In this document: positions 5,903 through 6,042 of the stretch, piece by piece
Layout: each line of letters begins with the position of its first letter
Position numbering within the stretch: the first letter of the stretch is position 1
Assembly (NCBI GenBank): GCA_004375885.1
Contig: SOJG01000042.1
Coordinates: 1 to 6,042 of the forward strand
Source: Dehalococcoidia bacterium
Lineage (GTDB): Bacteria > Chloroflexota > Dehalococcoidia > GIF9 > AB-539-J10
DNA: 6,042 bases
Direction of reading: 5' to 3'
Notes under the pieces: generated by a model
Databases searched by the model: none
What the model was told of the DNA's origin: nothing
Seen by the model: the letters and a program-made list of their open reading frames with translations, nothing else
Program-made: the position numbers and the translations under genes

Positions 5903-6042
5903 ATGATGACAGAAATTATTTACCTTAATGGCCGACTTGTCCCCCGCCCGGCTGCTAAGCTATCTCCGTTCGATCACGGCTTCCTCTACGGATACGGCCT
6001 ATTCGAGACCATGCGGGCCTACAACGGGCATATCTTTCGCCT
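5903..6042 (+). CDS. pabC: Class IV PLP-dependent aminotransferase, probable aminodeoxychorismate lyase (5' part)
   Basis: The first 46 codons are present before the window ends. They read M-M-T-E-I-I-Y-L-N-G-R, then DHGFLYGYGLFETMRAY at about residues 24-40, the N-terminal signature of fold-type IV PLP enzymes (aminodeoxychorismate lyase, branched-chain and D-amino acid aminotransferases). The catalytic Lys would lie beyond the window. Being 12 bases after pabA on the same strand suggests PabC, which converts aminodeoxychorismate to p-aminobenzoate and pyruvate for folate. A branched-chain aminotransferase remains possible because the N-terminus does not separate these. Two ATG codons in tandem (5903 and 5906) are available. 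GGTGAG just before them and GGAGGAGAG at the end of pabA are the only ribosome-site candidates. Confidence 0.8.
   Translation, partial: MMTEIIYLNGRLVPRPAAKLSPFDHGFLYGYGLFETMRAYNGHIFR

Overview
The window looks like chromosomal DNA of moderate GC from a bacterium. It holds seven protein-coding starts or parts of them. The minus strand carries most of it, reading right to left: a short MgtC/SapB-family membrane protein (4556-4972), an SbcD/Mre11-type metallophosphoesterase (3344-4468), a Rad50/SbcC/YhaN-type ATPase (1200-3344), a stand-alone nucleotidyltransferase (193-951), and the first codons of another gene running off the left edge (1-17). The plus strand carries a glutamine amidotransferase of the PabA/TrpG type (5249-5890), followed by the first 46 codons of a class IV PLP aminotransferase, probably PabC (5903-6042). 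No RNA gene, IS element or CRISPR array was seen. The source organism cannot be fixed from the sequence. The flavour of the PabA, PabC and YhaN/YhaO-like proteins is compatible with an uncultured Chloroflexota (Dehalococcoidia-like) lineage, but that is an impression, not a result.

Central module: the nuclease and ATPase genes overlap by one base (TGATG), so they are almost certainly translated together as an Mre11-Rad50-like pair. The ATPase differs from textbook SbcC/Rad50. It has no CxxC zinc hook, it carries a predicted two-helix membrane hairpin in the middle of the coiled coil (as in the YhaN branch), its Walker A has one residue too many between the first Gly and GKST, and its switch His is replaced by Ser. 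The partner nuclease has GTHD in place of the usual GNHD metal-binding motif. These deviations are spread over both partners and suggest a divergent, membrane-attached branch of the family.

Left end: the nucleotidyltransferase gene is followed, 51 bases after its stop, by an 85-base imperfect inverted repeat. Its outer arms read like the R'' and R' core sites of an integron attC (CACCTAAC and GTTATGTG), with a second pair of inner arms (CGGTGTTT and AAACACCG). A well-spaced ribosome binding site and ATG follow about 40 bases later. The order gene, attC-like hairpin, next gene is that of a gene-cassette array, although spacer asymmetry and the lack of an integrase make this tentative. The 248-base gap between the ATPase and the nucleotidyltransferase seems to hold the remains of a small gene broken by a frameshift.

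Right end: pabA and the pabC-like gene form a short plus-strand unit for p-aminobenzoate (folate) synthesis, divergent from mgtC across a 276-base intergenic region that contains small inverted repeats. No pabB is visible in the window.
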